Below are positions 44,549-51,397 of a stretch of DNA of 64,000 nucleotides, one piece after another (position 1 is the first letter of the stretch; each line of letters opens with the position of its first letter). The translations under genes and the position numbers were made by a program. Under the pieces are notes generated by a model. It saw only the letters and a list, made by a program, of their open reading frames with translations. It had not been told where the DNA came from and ran no database searches. This stretch comes from Erythrobacter sp. (GTDB taxonomy: Bacteria > Pseudomonadota > Alphaproteobacteria > Sphingomonadales > Sphingomonadaceae). The stretch spans positions 1,974,001 through 2,038,000 of the forward strand of contig CP073261.1 of assembly GCA_019739335.1 (NCBI GenBank). The letters are read 5' to 3'.

Positions 44549-44649
44549 GGCGGGCCAGATAGCGCGGCGCGGCAGGCGCGCCAAGGAAATGCCAAAAATG
44601 ATTTGCATTCCGACTTGGAAGTTTAACTATTCATGCCTAACTTACAGCT

Positions 44650-45075
44650 ATGTCAGCCAAATCCTATTCCATGCCGATCCGCATCCTGCCCGCCGATATC
44701 GATTTCATGGGCCATGTGAACAACGCCCGCTATCTGAACTGGGTGCAGGATGTCGTGCTGGCGCACTGGAACAAGCTGGCCCCGGCAGAAGAAGTGGCGA
44801 GCAAGGCCTGGGTCGCATTGAAGCACGAGATCACTTATCGCCGCCCCGCGTTCCTCAACGACGAGGTGATTGCCGAGACGGTGCTGGAAAAGATCGCCGG
44901 CGCGCGCAGTTTCTACAACACGGTGATCCGCCGGGGCGAGGACGTGCTGGCCGAAGTGCAGAGCATGTGGTGCTGCATCGACGCGACGACGTTGCGACCG
45001 GCGCGGATCGACCGCGACGTGGCGGAAACGCACTTCGGCATTCCACGCAAGCAGGCCGCTGTAACCGGCGACTAA
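44650..45075 (+). CDS. Acyl-CoA thioesterase (4HBT hotdog fold)
   Basis: 141 residues. 'PADIDFMGHVNNARYLNWVQDVVLAHW' is the 4-hydroxybenzoyl-CoA thioesterase motif with catalytic Asp and the HVNNARYL loop. Two further hotdog strands follow. Similar proteins are annotated FadM/YbgC-like and hydrolyse acyl-CoAs; substrate unknown. Divergent from leuC and 44 bp upstream of crtZ, so perhaps cotranscribed with it. Confidence 0.88.
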   Translation: MSAKSYSMPIRILPADIDFMGHVNNARYLNWVQDVVLAHWNKLAPAEEVASKAWVALKHEITYRRPAFLNDEVIAETVLEKIAGARSFYNTVIRRGEDVLAEVQSMWCCIDATTLRPARIDRDVAETHFGIPRKQAAVTGD

Positions 45076-45109
45076 AGGCGGCTTTGCGTCGGCGCGCGCA
45101 GCAGCCTAT

Positions 45110-45637
45110 ATGGCCGTTATGGACGTTCTCATACCCATCCTGATCGTGATCGCCACCATCCTCGCGATGGAAATGGTCGCTTGGTCGAGCCACAAATACA
45201 TCATGCACGGCTGGGGCTGGGGCTGGCACCGCGATCATCATGAGCCGCATGACAACACGTTCGAGAAGAACGATCTCTACGGCGTCGTCGGGGCAGCGAT
45301 GAGCATTTCAATGTTCGCGCTCGGCAGTCCGCTGGTTCTCGGCGATGCGGCGTGGATCCCGGCGACGTGGATCGGGATCGGCATCCTCGGCTACGGCATC
45401 ATCTATACGCTGGTGCATGACGGGCTGGTGCATCAGCGCTATTTCCGCTGGGTGCCCAAGCGCGGCTATGCCAAGCGGCTGGTGCAGGCGCACAAGCTGC
45501 ATCATGCGACGATCGGCAAGGAGGGCGGGGTGAGCTTCGGCTTCCTGTTCGCCCGCGATCCGGCGGCGCTGAAGGCCGATCTCAAGCGCCAGCGCGAGGC
45601 GGGCATTGCCGTGGTGCGCGACAGCGCGGGTGCCTGA
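45110..45637 (+). CDS. crtZ: Beta-carotene hydroxylase CrtZ
   Basis: 175 residues; an ATG three codons later (45119, MDVLIPIL) is equally possible. Histidine boxes of the fatty-acid-hydroxylase superfamily are clear: HKYIMH, HRDHHEPH, HDGLVHQRYF and HKLHH. It adds 3-hydroxyl groups to the beta rings of carotenoids to give zeaxanthin, the route to the yellow xanthophylls of Erythrobacteraceae. Membrane-bound, di-iron. Other crt genes are not in the window. Confidence 0.94.
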   Translation: MAVMDVLIPILIVIATILAMEMVAWSSHKYIMHGWGWGWHRDHHEPHDNTFEKNDLYGVVGAAMSISMFALGSPLVLGDAAWIPATWIGIGILGYGIIYTLVHDGLVHQRYFRWVPKRGYAKRLVQAHKLHHATIGKEGGVSFGFLFARDPAALKADLKRQREAGIAVVRDSAGA

Positions 45638-46019
45638 CCTGACGGGGACATGGGACGGGCAATTCGCCTATCCCGCCGGGACAGGTCCGGTCACGCCCTT
45701 CCTCGCCACGATCACCCAGAGCGGCGGCAACTTTTCAGGCAGCATCATCGAGCCGGACCTCTACCGGCCTTCCGCCACCACCGAAGCGGTGATCGCGGGT
45801 GTGGTGGCGGGCGCGGCGGTGGATTTCACCAAGACCTATCGCAAGGCGAGCATGGGCTATGAAAACCCCGTCGATTACGTCGGCCAGCTGAGCGAGGATG
45901 GCAATCGCATCTGGGGCGTGTGGAGCTTGCTCGAATGGAACGGTACCTTCGAGATGACCCGCTCCGAGAGCGTGAAAGTGGAGGAAGAGGCGCGGGCGAC
46001 CGAGGAGGTCGATCGCTAG
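45630..46019 (+). CDS. Hypothetical protein overlapping crtZ
   Basis: 129 residues from a GTG at 45630 that overlaps the crtZ stop by 8 bp, suggesting coupling; an ATG at 45606 further inside crtZ is less likely. The protein is a small beta-rich domain: 'LTGTWDGQFAYP', 'FLATITQSGGNFSGSIIEPD', 'VDYVGQLSEDGNRIWGVWSL'. The pattern of repeated G-x-W/G-x-I strands recalls calycin-like lipid-binding folds, but no family is recognised. No signal peptide. The 3' end overlaps DUF3422 by 4 bp. Confidence 0.72.
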   Translation: MPDLTGTWDGQFAYPAGTGPVTPFLATITQSGGNFSGSIIEPDLYRPSATTEAVIAGVVAGAAVDFTKTYRKASMGYENPVDYVGQLSEDGNRIWGVWSLLEWNGTFEMTRSESVKVEEEARATEEVDR

Positions 46020-47254
46020 GCTACCCCGCTTTCGCAGACACCCAGCAACCGCTTCTTGGCGAGGTGGATGCCCAGCCAGACCAGGAAGATCGTGGGCACG
46101 ACCAGCACCGCGACCACCGTTGCTCCGTCCACGCCCGGAAGGCCGTGCAAAGCCATTTCGACAAGGCCAAGCAGGTAATAGCTGAGCGCCACGACCGAGA
46201 GCCCTTCGACCAGTTGTTGCAGCCGCAGTTGCAGGCGCGAAGAGCGATCCATGCTGCGCATCAGTTCGGCGTTCTGGTTCTCGATCCGCGTATCGATCCG
46301 CGCCCGCAGCAAATTGCCGAGCCGGCCGGCGCGTTCGGACAATTGCTCGACCCGCACCGTCAGCGCTTCGCAGAACCGGACGGCGGGCTGGAAGCGGCGC
46401 TTGGTAAAGGTGTTGAGCGAGGCGAAACCGTCGATCGGGATGACCTGCAGTTCCTCCAGCCGTTCCTGCACCAGTTGCGCATAGGCCTGTGTGGCGCTCA
46501 TGCGATAGCCGATGATGGTCGCCACGGTGGTCAGCTCCAGCGAAAGCGAGGAAAGTTCCGCCATCAGCTCGTCATCGCGCTGGCCGCTGCCGCACAGGCG
46601 ATCAGCCAGCTTCGCCAGCTCGCTTTCAATGGCATCGAGGCGCGGCCAATGTTCCTGCGCCATCGGCAGGCCGAGCAGCGCCTTGTTGCGGTAATTGCCC
46701 AGTTCCTGCAGCCGCTGCACAGTGCGGGTAAAATCAAGATCATCCATGCCGTTGGCGGCCACCAGAAAATGCCCGAAGCCATCGCCTTGCAGGCGGAAAT
46801 CGGCCCACAGCCGCGCCTTTCCCCCGATCACGCAGGAGACGACTTCGTCGGTGGCAAAATGCATCTGCGGCAGCAGCCGTTGCGCTGCCCGATCATCTTT
46901 CAGCAGGGTGAGCCGCGAGGCGCGGACAATACGACCGGGCAGGTCCTGCGCCCAGGCCAGGGCTTCCGAAAGATCGGGATCGGCGCCGTTGGCAAACAGG
47001 GTCAGACTGCTGCCTTCGCTGTGCCGTTCCCAGGCGACCGAAATGCCCGGGGCAAAATGGCCCGCGCGGTGCGCTGCATTGGGATTTTCCGGCGGAGCGG
47101 GCAGGACCGCATCGAGATGGGCGGCCTCCGCAGCGCGCTCGTCTGGATCGGTCACCAGCACCCATTGCACGACCTTGCCCGGCACTGTGAGCGATGGCCA
47201 GCGGCGCAGGTGCATTTCCGATACCACCTGCCGTCGCAATTCATGTTCGCGCAT
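46016..47254 (-). CDS. DUF3422 membrane protein
   Basis: 412 residues from ATG 47254 (MREHELRRQVVSEMHLRRWP). The DUF3422 core is soluble and helical in its middle, with 'AELSSLSLELTTVATIIGYRMSATQAYAQLVQERLEEL' and 'TFTKRRFQPAVRFCEALTVRVEQLSERA'. Two C-terminal helices (SVVALSYYLLGLVEMAL and TVVAVLVVPTIFLVWLGIHL) place it in the inner membrane, much like a CorA-type layout. Function is unknown. Lies downstream of sufE in the same direction. Confidence 0.88.
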   Translation of the reverse strand: MREHELRRQVVSEMHLRRWPSLTVPGKVVQWVLVTDPDERAAEAAHLDAVLPAPPENPNAAHRAGHFAPGISVAWERHSEGSSLTLFANGADPDLSEALAWAQDLPGRIVRASRLTLLKDDRAAQRLLPQMHFATDEVVSCVIGGKARLWADFRLQGDGFGHFLVAANGMDDLDFTRTVQRLQELGNYRNKALLGLPMAQEHWPRLDAIESELAKLADRLCGSGQRDDELMAELSSLSLELTTVATIIGYRMSATQAYAQLVQERLEELQVIPIDGFASLNTFTKRRFQPAVRFCEALTVRVEQLSERAGRLGNLLRARIDTRIENQNAELMRSMDRSSRLQLRLQQLVEGLSVVALSYYLLGLVEMALHGLPGVDGATVVAVLVVPTIFLVWLGIHLAKKRLLGVCESGVA

Positions 47255-47329
47255 TGCTCTTGACCCCCGCTGGCGCGAGGATGGCAAATGCAGAGCAGTC
47301 CGGCAATACCGGCCTTGGCCCGCGACGGC

Positions 47330-47737
47330 TTAGCTGCTGGCGATCCGGCCTGCGTGTTCGCGCACCAGCGCAATCATGTTGGGTACGCCCTGGGTGCGGT
47401 TGGAGCTGAGCTGGTTCTTCAGATCGAACGGGGCCAACGCTTCGGCCACGTCCATCGCCGCTACTTCGGCCGCAGGACGGTCCTGTACCGCGGCGATCAC
47501 CAGCGCAACGATGCCCTTGGTGATGGCGGCATTGCTGTCTGCCAGGAAATGCAGCTTTTCTGCATCGCCGGTAGGATAGACCCACACCTGGGCCGAACAG
47601 CCGCGCACCAGAGTGGCATCGGTCTTGAGCGCGGCAGGCATCTCCTCCAGCTCGCGGCCCAGCTCGATCAGCAGGCGATAACGTTCGTCACTGTCGAGAA
47701 AATCGAATTCTTCGTGGATGTCGGTAAGGGTGCGCAT
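47330..47737 (-). CDS. sufE: SufE-family cysteine desulfurase activator
   Basis: 135 residues. Active-site Cys in 'LVRGCSAQVWVYP'; 'LDSDERYRLLIELGRELEEMP' and 'GVPNMIALVREHA' frame the fold. SufE takes persulfide from SufS for iron-sulfur cluster assembly. It follows the last psp-operon gene by 24 bp and could be cotranscribed with it; no sufS is nearby. Confidence 0.92.
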   Translation of the reverse strand: MRTLTDIHEEFDFLDSDERYRLLIELGRELEEMPAALKTDATLVRGCSAQVWVYPTGDAEKLHFLADSNAAITKGIVALVIAAVQDRPAAEVAAMDVAEALAPFDLKNQLSSNRTQGVPNMIALVREHAGRIASS

Positions 47738-47761
47738 GGCTGCGCATCTAGTGGATCGCGT

Positions 47762-48007
47762 CTACAAATCCACCCCGCTGGCAATCGCTTCCAGCTTGCG
47801 GATGCGTTCCTTGAGGTCGGCAATCTCGATCCGGGCCATGCCTTCGGGCGATCCGCGCTCACGCTCCGGCGGAAACTGGCGCATGTCCAGTTCGCGGTTC
47901 TTGAGCGCCAGCCAACTCTGCCAGCCCGCCAGCAGGGTGCCAGCCATGATTACCAGCGCCAGCAGCGCGGTGGCGGCAACAAGCATGTCGACTTCCATCA
48001 TCATCAT
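47762..48007 (-). CDS. PspB-like accessory membrane protein 6 (last psp gene)
   Basis: 81 residues starting with four Met codons (ATG at 48007 or any of the next three). One helix (LVAATALLALVIMAGTLLAG) near residues 9-28, then a charged coiled coil ending 'IADLKERIRKLEAIASGVDL'. This is the most diverged member of a set of six small proteins with the tail motif R-x-R/K-V-L-E-R-I-V-T-D. It lacks the EIExLR end. Separated by 20 bp from the preceding gene. Function unknown; probably an interactor of PspA or PspC by analogy with PspB. Confidence 0.8.
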   Translation of the reverse strand: MMMMEVDMLVAATALLALVIMAGTLLAGWQSWLALKNRELDMRQFPPERERGSPEGMARIEIADLKERIRKLEAIASGVDL

Positions 48008-48027
48008 GTACTCCCTGCCTCTCGTTC

Positions 48028-48273
48028 CTAATCGTCGCGCAGTTTCTCGATTTCCTCGGCGGTGCGCCGCGCCGGATCGGTGGCAATGCGTTCGAGCACT
48101 TTCACCCGCTCGCGCAAGGATTCCACCTCGTGCTCCAGTTCCTCTTCCCGCTCGCTGGGCAGCACGTCCTGGCGATCATTTGGCGGTGGAGCACCGCTGC
48201 CGGAGCGGGCGCGCATCAAACCGGCCACCGCGATAATCAACACGATCAGGACAATGGCGCTCCACATGCTCAC
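48028..48273 (-). CDS. PspB-like accessory membrane protein 5
   Basis: 81 residues from GTG 48273, which overlaps the upstream stop as GTGA; ATG at 48267 is an alternative. Helix near residues 5-20 (AIVLIVLIIAVAGLM), then an acidic linker and 'SLRERVKVLERIATDPARRTAEEIEKLRDD'. The tail shares VLERI-x-TD and EIEKLRD with its neighbours. Orientation likely N-out/C-in, as in PspB. Confidence 0.84.
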   Translation of the reverse strand: MSMWSAIVLIVLIIAVAGLMRARSGSGAPPPNDRQDVLPSEREEELEHEVESLRERVKVLERIATDPARRTAEEIEKLRDD

Positions 48274-48566
48274 AGAACCCTTTCTCCTTGCGTCTGGAGT
48301 TCGCGCAGGTCTTCGATCCGGCGCGAAAGATCGTTCGATGGATCGGTGACGATCCGTTCGAGCACGCGCAGCCGGTCTTCGAATTGCTGACTGGCTTCGT
48401 TCCCGCGCGCAATTTGGCCCGCCTTCGCTTCCTCGATCCGCGCTTGCAGTTCCAGTTTGCGTTCCTTGTGCTGGTGTTCGCGCCTGGTGAGGACGTAGGC
48501 GAAGGGAAAGATGATCATCAGCAACGCCACGATAAAGGCGAAGATCAGCATGAGGTCGCTGTCCAT
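48270..48566 (-). CDS. PspB-like accessory membrane protein 4
   Basis: 98 residues from ATG 48566, which overlaps the previous stop by one base (TGATG); a longer frame upstream runs through the neighbouring gene and is rejected. Helix near residues 5-26 (LMLIFAFIVALLMIIFPFAYVL), basic cytoplasmic coiled coil, and the tail 'FEDRLRVLERIVTDPSNDL' followed by RRIEDLREL. Tight coupling with both neighbours. Confidence 0.86.
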   Translation of the reverse strand: MDSDLMLIFAFIVALLMIIFPFAYVLTRREHQHKERKLELQARIEEAKAGQIARGNEASQQFEDRLRVLERIVTDPSNDLSRRIEDLRELQTQGERVL

Positions 48567-48907
48567 CAATTCGTCTCCTGCTTGCTGCGCAGGTTCTCGA
48601 TCTCGTGCGTCAGGTGGTAGCCACTGTCGGTGACGATCCGCTCCACATTGGCGAGGCGATCCTTCATCGAGCCGACTTCGGCGCGCAGCTGGGCGTTTTC
48701 CTGTGTCAGCAGCGTCACCCGTTCGAGCGCTTCGCTGGTGCCCTGCGGCTTTAGTGACTGGCCCCACATGCCTTCGAGCGGATAGCCGTTCTTGATCTTG
48801 AGTTTGGTGCTGTGGACCGAGGCCCATATCCCGGCGACCGAGATCACCACAGCTCCGGCCACGATCAGCGGGACATAGTTGAGAATGGCGGCAAGATCGG
48901 GGCTCAT
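48566..48907 (-). CDS. PspB-like accessory membrane protein 3
   Basis: 113 residues; the start overlaps the upstream stop as ATGA. Helix near 12-30 (VPLIVAGAVVISVAGIWASV), then 'NGYPLEGMWGQSLKP', a coiled coil with heptad Leu, and the tail 'KDRLANVERIVTDSGYHL' followed by EIENLR. The 'GYPLEGMWG' segment recurs as 'GYSLEDEWGG' in the next gene, so the two are close paralogues. Confidence 0.86.
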   Translation of the reverse strand: MSPDLAAILNYVPLIVAGAVVISVAGIWASVHSTKLKIKNGYPLEGMWGQSLKPQGTSEALERVTLLTQENAQLRAEVGSMKDRLANVERIVTDSGYHLTHEIENLRSKQETN

Positions 48908-49233
48908 GATACGCGTTCCTTGTTGGTGAAGTCCACCTGCAGGCCGTTACCGGGCGAGCGCGGACTATCGCGCAGCGCCTCGATTTCGGCGGCGACTGTG
49001 TAGCCCTTGTCGGTGACGATGCGTTCGAGCACGATCATGCGATCCTGCATTTTCTCCACCGTTTCCATCAGCTTGCGATTCTGGTCGGCGAGCGCAGCGT
49101 TCTGGCGGGTATCCGAACGGTCGGTCTTGCCGCCCCATTCGTCTTCCAGCGAATAGCCGTGCTTGGCGCGAATCCAGTTGTTCACCAGCCAGCCGATGGT
49201 GCTGATGGCGACGATCCAGATGACGAATTCCAT
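48904..49233 (-). CDS. PspB-like accessory membrane protein 2
   Basis: 109 residues from ATG 49233 (a GTG one codon earlier is possible), with the start overlapping the upstream stop (TGATG). Helix near 2-18 (EFVIWIVAISTIGWLV), the 'HGYSLEDEWGG' box, then coiled coil 'LADQNRKLMETVEKMQDRM' and tail VLERIVTDKGYTV, AAEIEALRD. A polar stretch of about 25 residues closes the protein. Confidence 0.86.
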   Translation of the reverse strand: MEFVIWIVAISTIGWLVNNWIRAKHGYSLEDEWGGKTDRSDTRQNAALADQNRKLMETVEKMQDRMIVLERIVTDKGYTVAAEIEALRDSPRSPGNGLQVDFTNKERVS

Positions 49234-49544
49234 CACACGTTCTCCCGCTTGGCAAAGGACACGGGCACGCCGTTGTCCGCCGCTTCAACAGAGCGGGTAT
49301 CGCGCAGTGCCTCGATCTGGGTGGCAATGTCGTAACCGCGATCGGTGACGATCCGTTCGAGCACCTGTACCCGGTCTTCGAGCCGCTGGATGTGCGTCGC
49401 ATATTGCGCGGCTTTCTCGGCGGTGTGCTCGGCGGTGGCACCGACTTGCATTTCGGCGATCTTCTGCTGGTGCTTAGACCAAATCGCGACGATCGGGATC
49501 ATGCAGCCGAAGATAATGGCAACGATCGGTATCAACTCACCCAT
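49233..49544 (-). CDS. PspB-like accessory membrane protein 1
   Basis: 103 residues from ATG 49544 (MGELIPIVAIIFGCMIPIVA), preceded by GAGGGGAACTACA; a TTG five codons earlier is rejected. One N-terminal helix, Lys/Gln/Ala-rich coiled coil, then 'RLEDRVQVLERIVTDRGYDI' and QIEALRDT. First of six accessory genes after pspC, 30 bp downstream of it. Confidence 0.87.
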   Translation of the reverse strand: MGELIPIVAIIFGCMIPIVAIWSKHQQKIAEMQVGATAEHTAEKAAQYATHIQRLEDRVQVLERIVTDRGYDIATQIEALRDTRSVEAADNGVPVSFAKRENV

Positions 49545-49574
49545 TGTAGTTCCCCTCAATGCGGTTCGGTGGGC

Positions 49575-49955
49575 TCAGCGCAGCCGTTCGATTTCGGCGG
49601 TCAGGCGCGGATTGGAATTGACGTAGAAGCTTTCCACTTCGGCCAGGCGACGATCGACATCCTTCATCTGCGCGCGGATTTCGCGGGCGGTGCGCTTGGG
49701 GTTCTGGCGAACGCGCTGCCAATATTGCGTTTCACCCGGATCGGCAGAGTAGAGGTGCGCGGGCTTCTTGTTCAGCAAGATTCCCATGATGATATAGATC
49801 GGAATGATGACGCCGCTGGTGATGAACACCATCATGATGGCACCCAGCCGGACCCACAAGGCATTCACCCCGGTATAGTCGGCAACGCCGGAGCATACAC
49901 CCAGGATCTTGCCATTCTGCTTGTCGCGATAAAGCGTTGTGCGGGGGCTGTTCAT
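49575..49955 (-). CDS. pspC: Envelope stress protein PspC with coiled-coil tail
   Basis: 126 residues. 'LYRDKQNGKILGVCSGVADYTGVNALWVRLGAIMMVF' is the PspC domain, followed by a second helix (VIIPIYIIMGILL). The tail of about 45 residues ends 'LAEVESFYVNSNPRLTAEIE' + RLR, which echoes the VERIVTD...EIExLR ending of the six accessory proteins. PspC with PspB senses membrane damage and releases PspF from PspA in enterobacteria. Start overlaps the pspB stop (ATGA). Confidence 0.94.
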   Translation of the reverse strand: MNSPRTTLYRDKQNGKILGVCSGVADYTGVNALWVRLGAIMMVFITSGVIIPIYIIMGILLNKKPAHLYSADPGETQYWQRVRQNPKRTAREIRAQMKDVDRRLAEVESFYVNSNPRLTAEIERLR

Positions 49956-50248
49956 TTCCGATTTCCCTTCTTTTCAGCAAGCAGTTCTTCCAGTTCGCGC
50001 AAGGGAACATTGTCCACTTCGCGATCGTGCTGGATGCGGGCGGGTTTAAAATCGACATTGTCGGCGGCAACGAGCCGCTCAACGGTGTCCATCCGCTCGT
50101 CCAGCCGCTTGGCAAGACTGTAGAGATCTTCCAGCAGCGCCTCGTCATCCGTAGTGATGGTGGCGGCGGTCTTCCACTTGGTCACGTAGTGGAGGATGAT
50201 CCAAGGCAGGGCGATGAAGATCGCCGCGACGATAAAAAACTCTTCCAC
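49952..50248 (-). CDS. pspB: Envelope stress protein PspB
   Basis: 98 residues from a GTG start, three bases after the pspA stop codon, with GGGGAA as ribosome site. Helix near residues 4-20 (FFIVAAIFIALPWIILHYV), then the cytoplasmic coiled coil 'YSLAKRLDERMDTVERLVAA' corresponding to the RMRERIQALESIL region of E. coli PspB. It is about 25 residues longer than E. coli PspB, with an added charged helix at the end. Confidence 0.9.
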   Translation of the reverse strand: MEEFFIVAAIFIALPWIILHYVTKWKTAATITTDDEALLEDLYSLAKRLDERMDTVERLVAADNVDFKPARIQHDREVDNVPLRELEELLAEKKGNRK

Positions 50249-50251
50249 GGT

Positions 50252-50950
50252 CTATTCCCCTTCACTTGTCTTGTCGGCGCTACTGCCCTTCCCGAGCAGG
50301 CGCTTCATTTCCTCCAGTTCCTCATCGACCCGGTCACCGCCTTCAAGAGCGGCGAACTGGTCTGCGAGGCTGCCGGTATTGCCCTGCGCGATGCTGAGCG
50401 AATCCGCCCGACCTTCGGCATAGTCCACCCGGCGTTCGAGCTGGTCGAAGCGGGTCAGCGCTTCGTCCACCCGTTCGTTGGTCATCAGGCTGCGCAGCTT
50501 GACGCGGTTTTCCGCGCTTTCCAGCCGTGCAGCGATCTGGGTCTGGCGGCTGCGGGCTTCGCGCAGCCGGTGCTGCAACTTGGCGATGTCCGCCTCGTAG
50601 GCGCGCAGGGCATCGTCGAGGACGGTGATTTCCTGCTTCAGCTGATCGATCATGTCGGTCGCCTTGCGCTTTTCCATCAGCGCGGCACGGGCCAGGTCCT
50701 CGCGATCCTTGCTCAGCGCGAGCTGGGCCTTTTCGCCCCAGTCGGCCTGCAACCGGTCCAGCCGCACGGTGTGGCGGTGCATTTCCTTCTGGTCGGCGAT
50801 CGTCCGCGCGGCGCTGGCGCGCACTTCCACCAGCGTTTCCTCCATTTCGAGGATGATCATGCGGATCATCTTCGCCGGATCGTCTGCCTGGTCGAGCAGC
50901 TCGTTGAAATTGGCAGCGATAATGTCACGGGTGCGGGAAAAAATACCCAT
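50252..50950 (-). CDS. pspA: Phage shock protein A (PspA/IM30)
   Basis: 232 residues from ATG 50950, which has a very strong GGAGGAAACTGG ribosome site and begins in the canonical way (MGIFSRTRDIIAANFNELLD). Long coiled-coil hairpin of the ESCRT-III-like PspA family. PspA binds and inhibits PspF in resting cells and coats damaged inner membrane under stress. The same frame stays open for another 47 codons to ATG 51091, which overlaps the stop of the upstream 51-residue gene; an N-terminally extended form is therefore possible. Confidence 0.95.
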   Translation of the reverse strand: MGIFSRTRDIIAANFNELLDQADDPAKMIRMIILEMEETLVEVRASAARTIADQKEMHRHTVRLDRLQADWGEKAQLALSKDREDLARAALMEKRKATDMIDQLKQEITVLDDALRAYEADIAKLQHRLREARSRQTQIAARLESAENRVKLRSLMTNERVDEALTRFDQLERRVDYAEGRADSLSIAQGNTGSLADQFAALEGGDRVDEELEEMKRLLGKGSSADKTSEGE

Positions 50951-51087
50951 CCAGTTTCCTCCGGAATAAAGTGCGCGTGCGGTAGGCGTGGGGCTGGTGC
51001 GGAGCCGCTCGATCTCCTGATCGAGCCGCGTGCCAACGCGCTTGAGCCCGTCACCGATCGGCACCAGCGGGTTCTTGCTGTGGTCGG

Positions 51088-51243
51088 TCATGCCAGTTCA
51101 ACCATCGGCGTGGCGGAGAGCAGCATCTCGTTGCCGGCAATGTCGTGCTGCATCTGTGCGAACACGGTGAAGGCGATCATCGCGGCAATGCTCACCAGCG
51201 CCGCATGGCCGAGCTGGGTGCGAAAGAAGCCGGACTTGAACAT
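51088..51243 (-). CDS. 51-residue membrane leader peptide of psp operon
   Basis: 51 residues (MFKSGFFRTQLGHAALVSIA and onward) with AGGAG upstream at 9 bp; the frame extends further up but through the promoter. One helix (about residues 13-29) and a short tail ending MVELA. It is the first gene behind the sigma54 promoter, in the same place as the two micropeptides of the second PspF locus, and similar to them in size and layout. Its stop codon overlaps an ATG in frame with pspA (ATGA). Confidence 0.75.
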   Translation of the reverse strand: MFKSGFFRTQLGHAALVSIAAMIAFTVFAQMQHDIAGNEMLLSATPMVELA

Positions 51244-51280
51244 GCTCAAAAACTCCTGAAAACCTGTATGCGGGGTGAAT

Positions 51281-51314
51281 TGCAACCCGCGTGCCAATTC
51301 GCAGGAATGGCGGA
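51281..51314 (-). promoter_or_regulatory. Sigma54 promoter of the psp operon
   Basis: On the minus strand, TTGGCACG (51297-51290) and TTGCA (51285-51281) match the sigma54 consensus exactly, GG and GC 10 bp apart. TCCGCCA (51314-51308) stands 10 bp upstream of the -24 box. Start of transcription near 51270, 27 bp before the leader peptide. Confidence 0.95.
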
Positions 51315-51371
51315 TTTCCGTGGTTTTTCGCGTCGCCGCATTCGCTTGATATGGTTTTTCTTGCCAGAATA

Positions 51372-51386
51372 TGGGAAAATTTCCTA
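51372..51386. promoter_or_regulatory. Predicted PspF binding site at psp/pspF
   Basis: TGGGAAAATTTCCTA, that is TGGGAA-N3-TTCCTA, one mismatch from the perfect palindrome found at 36223-36237. Its centre is 84 bp from the GG of the psp -24 box, the same distance as in the other locus. It lies just before pspF, so binding could also repress pspF, as PspF autorepression does in E. coli. Confidence 0.78.
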
Positions 51387-51397
51387 TGTCTTGGGGG

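Noticed and set aside
51371..51397. Earlier ATG starts for pspF
   Set aside because: They overlap the predicted PspF operator and add residues absent from other PspF proteins; the ATG at 51398 aligns with the family start. ATG 51386 remains possible.
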